Of a stretch of DNA of 64,000 bases, positions 60,378 to 64,000 are shown one piece after another (position 1 is the stretch's first letter; each line of letters starts with the position of its first letter). The stretch spans positions 255,202 through 319,201 of the forward strand of contig NZ_OY776576.1 in assembly GCF_963675815.1 (NCBI RefSeq), read 5' to 3'. This DNA is from an uncultured Desulfuromusa sp. (GTDB taxonomy: Bacteria > Desulfobacterota > Desulfuromonadia > Desulfuromonadales > Geopsychrobacteraceae). The notes under the pieces were generated by a model, which worked only from the letters and a program-made list of their open reading frames with translations, searched no databases and was not told the DNA's origin. Both the position numbers and the translations under genes were made by a program.

Positions 60378-61738
60378 TTGTTCATCTCACTGCAACTTGG
60401 TTTGCATCGTTGAATAATAGCGGAGTCTTGTATTAATTTTCGATACGTCCTTCTGACTTCGTCAGCCCAATCTTGACAATTATACTTGTAGTTTGTGCCG
60501 TGCTCCCAAAGAAGCTTATATCTATGTTTTGGTACACGTTTTACCGCTTCCCTCATGACACAATCATTCCAACCAGAGTCATGAGAAGGTTCATATCCTT
60601 TCGGATTAGGTTCAGTCTTTACGGTTCCATTATCAAAAAAACCAACATTGGGGTCATTTTTACCATCTTGGAAGAATAGTTGCTCATGGCCTACCACAGT
60701 GTTTAAACGATCATCATTTCGATTGCCCACTACTCCAAATATGCCACCAATGCCACCAATGCCACCAAGGGGACGATAGGAAAAATATGCTAAGCCCTCA
60801 GAGTCTATAAAGGTAATTGGATTGCTTTCAGTGTAAGCAAAAAGATTAATACCACCCTCAAACCCAATCGGATCAACCTGCGTATACCGTCCCGTCCCCG
60901 GATCATAAGTCCGATTCCAATTATAATGCAGTTTGGTTTCTTGGTCGTAGTATTGCCCCGGAAACCGCAGATTATTCTCCACGGTCGACAGCGGATCGAC
61001 GGTCGCTTTCCCAAAGGCTTGGTATCCGGCACTCCAGGCGATCTCACCAGTTGTAGCATTTGTGAGCCGCTGTGGGGTGCCGAGATGATCGTTATGATAA
61101 TAGTAGAGTCCTGTGTTATCGCGCATATAGAGGGGGTTGGTTCCCCACAGGCTGTTGGGTCTCCAACCATAGCTTTTCTGCCAACTGCCGCTGCTGCTGT
61201 ATTCGCCAATCAGCCCTTCGTCGCTGTAGAGGTACAAGGTGACCACGTTGCCGACCTGCTTTTTGATCCGTCGGCCGAAGGGGTCGTAGCTGTAGAGGGT
61301 GGCGCCGACTTGGGTGTTCTGTTGTTCGATGTTGCCGACGGGGTCAAACTGGTAGTCGCACTGTAACAGGATGGTGGCGTCCTTTTGGGTCTGGATGCCG
61401 GTCAGCCAGCCGTTTTCGTTGTAGCTGTAAGCGGTGCTGGTGCCATTGGGGTAGTTAAGCTGTTGCAGCCGGGTTTTATCGTAAACGAGGTCAATGGCTT
61501 GGCCGTCGAAGCTGATTTGGCTTAAGTGGTCGTTCTTTTGGTACTGGTAGTTGTGCTGGATCCCTTCGGCGTCGGTGTAAGTGCTTTTGTTGCCGCGATG
61601 ATCGTAGCTGTAGCTATAGTTTTTGCTGAAGGTGCCATAGTTGATGGTTTCGCCGGTTTTACGGTTCAGTTCGTCGTATGTGATGGTGCCGGAGGGATCA
61701 CAAGGGATAGTCCCGATGTTGTTTGCGTATAGATTCAA
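60374..61738 (-). CDS. RHS module 2: intact RHS tip protein with permuted papain-like C-terminus
   Basis: 454 residues from the TTG at 61738 behind AAAAGGAGGGGG. RHS/YD repeats (YSYDHRGNKSTYTDAEGIQH, YDPFGRRIKKQVG) and the core NDHLGTPQRLTNATTGE, YNWNRTYDPGTGRYTQVDP end at NPITFIDSEGL. The C-terminal 135 residues share with module 4 the order HEQLFFQDGKNDPNVGFFDN, a W-D/N-x-x-(I/V)-(M/I)-R segment and YNCQDWADEVRRTYRKL. It is thus a second member of the same LRAT/NlpC-like toxin type. It lacks the REP insert of modules 1, 3 and 5. Confidence 0.84.
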   Translation of the reverse strand: MNLYANNIGTIPCDPSGTITYDELNRKTGETINYGTFSKNYSYSYDHRGNKSTYTDAEGIQHNYQYQKNDHLSQISFDGQAIDLVYDKTRLQQLNYPNGTSTAYSYNENGWLTGIQTQKDATILLQCDYQFDPVGNIEQQNTQVGATLYSYDPFGRRIKKQVGNVVTLYLYSDEGLIGEYSSSGSWQKSYGWRPNSLWGTNPLYMRDNTGLYYYHNDHLGTPQRLTNATTGEIAWSAGYQAFGKATVDPLSTVENNLRFPGQYYDQETKLHYNWNRTYDPGTGRYTQVDPIGFEGGINLFAYTESNPITFIDSEGLAYFSYRPLGGIGGIGGIFGVVGNRNDDRLNTVVGHEQLFFQDGKNDPNVGFFDNGTVKTEPNPKGYEPSHDSGWNDCVMREAVKRVPKHRYKLLWEHGTNYKYNCQDWADEVRRTYRKLIQDSAIIQRCKPSCSEMNK

Positions 61739-61951
61739 TGTATCCCCCTCCTTTTCTGCAATTAAAGCCAAGACCGGTTAATGTTTTAAACCAAAAACCC
61801 TTGGACACGGATCAAATCTGATGACACGGATTTAAAACCCATAAACCGATTTTGACTTTGCCTTTAAATCCGCTTTTATCCGTCCAACCAGTATTTATCC
61901 GCGTCCCATGCCTTTAAAAACTTATTCCCCATTGGGGATCGGCTATTTTTT
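61739..61951. repeat. RHS spacer block, proximal part (copy D)
   Basis: Matches copy B closely over its 213 bases, with the same inverted repeat and ribosome site. No gene is seen. Confidence 0.85.
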
Positions 61952-62253
61952 GCAGTTCAAAAGCTGCCTGTCACGCTCAGCGCAATGGCACGGGTCCGTA
62001 ATGCCACTCGCGATTTACGCAACGTTTCGTGCTGTCTTCCCCATCAGGCTACGAGGTCAACAACCCGGTTAAGGTGATTTCGGAGCTCAACAGCCCAGCC
62101 TACCCGCCCCCTGTCAACGCTTCGCCGCCTCCCTTACGAGAAGCCGACGCATGACTCGGGGTCACGGCTGGTCGCTAGCCTTTACCATGTAGGGGACTTT
62201 CACCCCTCGATCCATGTCGACTTTTATCGGCGCTTTCAGCCTGTCCCCTTTAT
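61952..62253 (-). ncRNA. structured RNA candidate (copy D)
   Basis: Third near-identical full copy of the structured element. The next 100 bases up to the module-1 immunity gene hold repeated TGTCCCCTTTAT/TTGTTT fragments and no gene. Confidence 0.45.
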
Positions 62254-62354
62254 TGTTTTTAGTTTCTGTCCCCTTTATAGTTTCTTTATTGTTTTTGTTT
62301 TCCATTAGATGATGCCTGCCCCTGTTTAATACTGCATTTAAAGTTTTTAAGAAT

Positions 62355-62639
62355 TCATGAAACATATAAAATCCCAGCAAAAGCTTTTAACTGAATGACA
62401 AATGATACCCCATATAAGATAAGAGATATTATTGCTGTTATCATTTTTATCCTTTTAGAACAAACCCACAATATTATGCCTATAGCGATACCAATAAGGG
62501 ACACTCCTGCTAGAATTGTTGGCAAAAATAACGGAGTCGGTCCCAGCTTGCCCGTTGCATAAATCATAATCAGGAACGTACTTAAAATAACCCACGCAAC
62601 AGAAATTAAAAAAAATAATATATTGTAACTTCTTATCAT
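62355..62639 (-). CDS. membrane protein, candidate immunity for RHS module 1
   Basis: 94 residues with three membrane helices (NILFFLISVAWVILSTFLIM, TILAGVSLIGIAIGIILWVC, MITAIISLILYGVSFVIQL) and an AGAGAG ribosome site. It starts 13 bases after the RHS stop. A/T-rich. No family is recognised. Confidence 0.65.
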   Translation of the reverse strand: MIRSYNILFFLISVAWVILSTFLIMIYATGKLGPTPLFLPTILAGVSLIGIAIGIILWVCSKRIKMITAIISLILYGVSFVIQLKAFAGILYVS

Positions 62640-62652
62640 AATTACTCTCTAA

Positions 62653-64000
62653 CTAAGGATTCTTCGTGCACTTCCCACTTCCCACTTGTGGCCTTACTTC
62701 AAGGTATCTTTCACTGTAAGATCCCCACGTTCCGCCATCTAACTTCGATGCTAAATCAGCCGGGTCCATATCGTGACCTTTATGTTTAAAAAAAGTCGGA
62801 ATAGCCCCTGGTGCATAATCTGCTGAACCGCTGCCAGAGCCGTGCGTAATTAAATCTCCAGAAGAGTCATAGCAACATTGATTTGCATGCCCTCCTACCG
62901 GCTTAGATCTCACACATTCTGTTGCTCCAACGTGATATCCATGAAGATTTGTCGTTGGTTCCTCCCATTCAGATTCATCTAAACATTCTTTCTTACAGGG
63001 GCATTCAGGTAAATTGCCTAACCAAGACTGATCCAATTTTTCCAATCCAAACCATTCATTAAAGACTTGTGAATTAGTATAATAACTTCCCTTCCACATC
63101 CCCTTACCTTCGCGAGAAATCCCTTTTTTCCTGAGGCTATCCCTTGCATCTCCTAACGAAAATAGACCCCAAGGATCTATCCCATCCAGAGGATCCCCAT
63201 GGATATACACATACAGATTAATCCCTCCTATAAACCCAATCGGATCAACCTGCGTATACCGTCCCGTCCCCGGATCATATGTCCGATGCCAGTTATAGTG
63301 GAGGTTGGTTTCCTGGTCATAGTATTGCCCCGGAAACCGCAGGTTGTTTTCCACCGTAGACAGCGGATCAACCGTCGCTTGCCCGAAGGCTTGATATCCG
63401 GCACTCCAGACAATCTCCCCGGTCGTGGCACTAGTCAGTCGCTGCGGCGTCCCCAGATGATCATTGTGATAGTAGTAGACGCCGGTGCTATTACGTTGGT
63501 AAAGGGGATTCGTTCCCCACATTCCGTTGGGTTGCCAACCGTAACTCTTCTGCCAACTGCCGGTATTACTGTACTCACCAATCAACCCTTCATCGGCATA
63601 GAGATAGTAAGTGGTTGTCGTCCCCTATTGTCTTGCTGATTCTTCTCCCAAAGGGGTCATAACTGTAGGTCGCGGTACGGCCATCCGGCAGGTCGACTTG
63701 AGTGAGGCGGTTTTTGGCGTTGTAGTGGTAAGTGGTAACGAGGGGGACAGGCACCCCTTGGGAGCCAGTCCCTTCGGTCTTTTTCGTGGTGTTGCCGTTG
63801 TTGTCGTATTCGTAGCTGACAGTGCTGTGACTGGTGAGTTCGTTGTTTGGGTTATAGCTGATGGGTCCGGTGGACGCTGCTGTCGCTGATGCGGTTGCCG
63901 TTGCTGTCGTAGTTGTAGGTTTCATCAGTGAGTGTTGTGGTCTCGGGGTGGTCCGGCACTGGTGAGTTGATAGAGATCGTCGTAACCGTAGCTGGTGGTG
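62653..64000 (-). pseudogene. RHS module 1: frameshifted, runs off the window
   Basis: The visible part begins in TTSYGYDDLYQLTSA at the right edge. Compared with module 4 it carries three single-base insertions: an extra G near 63953, one near 63882, and GGGG for GGG near 63627. The downstream frame (from about 63585) is open: GEYSNTGSWQKSYGWQPNGM through DPLDGIDPWGLFS. The C-terminal domain of about 160 residues has CPCKKECLDESEW, ANQCCYDSSGDLITHG and GSADYAPGAI. The C-CYD-G-L-G-AD pattern is shared with module 5. Confidence 0.82.
63744..63772. repeat. REP-like palindrome inside RHS module 1
   Basis: Same element as at 54869 and 59373, in frame (TGSQGVPVPLVT). Confidence 0.7.

Noticed and set aside
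62162..62380. 72-codon frame overlapping the structured RNA block
   Set aside because: Most of it is a translation of the repeated RNA-like element; the other copies do not keep the frame.

Overview
The window looks like chromosomal DNA of a Desulfuromonadales-type bacterium (Geobacter/Desulfuromonas/Geopsychrobacter relatives). This is inferred from gene content only: a PilMNO-type secretion operon with a cohesin-carrying secretin, a PIN-PhoH ATPase, hybrid kinase/HD-GYP/GGDEF signalling, and RHS elements. No rRNA, tRNA, CRISPR array or intact transposase gene was seen.

Layout. 1-4912 (minus): PhoH ATPase, FRG-domain protein, glycosidase-like TIM barrel and a PHP-domain protein cut by the window edge. 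5075-11222 (plus): an 827-residue protein of unknown function, phosphatidylserine decarboxylase, Lgt-like and DUF2062 membrane proteins, a small protein and a CPBP protease. 11412-15386 (plus): phnC-phnD-phnE-phnM. 15459-17575 (minus): a 36-residue basic peptide and an OlsF-like bifunctional acyltransferase. 17824-24149 (plus): PstS-like binding protein, hybrid histidine kinase, HD-GYP response regulator and diguanylate cyclase. 24286-25843 (plus): DUF3562 protein and an EamA transporter with a structured leader. 25938-35824 (minus): phnF-GNAT-phnG-H-I-J-K-L-M-TIM barrel-phnW-phnX. 36041-37165 (plus): zinc-less DksA and a lipoprotein. 37243-42003: TonB/ExbBD, TonB-dependent receptor and a Fur-family regulator. 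42190-51903: type II secretion/type IV pilus-like operon. 51904-64000: a repeat-rich accessory region with five RHS tip modules.

The 5-37 kb region behaves as a phosphate-starvation island. Seven intergenic sites carry an 11-bp-period direct repeat of CTAACA (a Pho-box pattern) in front of the unknown-protein/psd operon, phnC, the pstS-like operon, the DUF3562 gene, phnF, dksA-like and the lipoprotein gene. The encoded functions fit together: phosphonate import, C-P lyase plus the phosphonatase route, phospholipid replacement by ornithine lipid, and phosphate sensing coupled to c-di-GMP.

The 53-64 kb region is an array of orphan RHS core/C-terminal toxin/membrane-protein (candidate immunity) modules, all on the minus strand. 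Two modules look translatable and three are broken by frameshifts, stops or a deletion. Most modules are separated by a near-identical block of about 500-650 bp. About 300 nt of that block looks like a highly structured RNA, possibly HEARO/omega-RNA-like, with no nuclease gene next to it. REP-like palindromes are scattered through the region, including inside RHS coding sequence.
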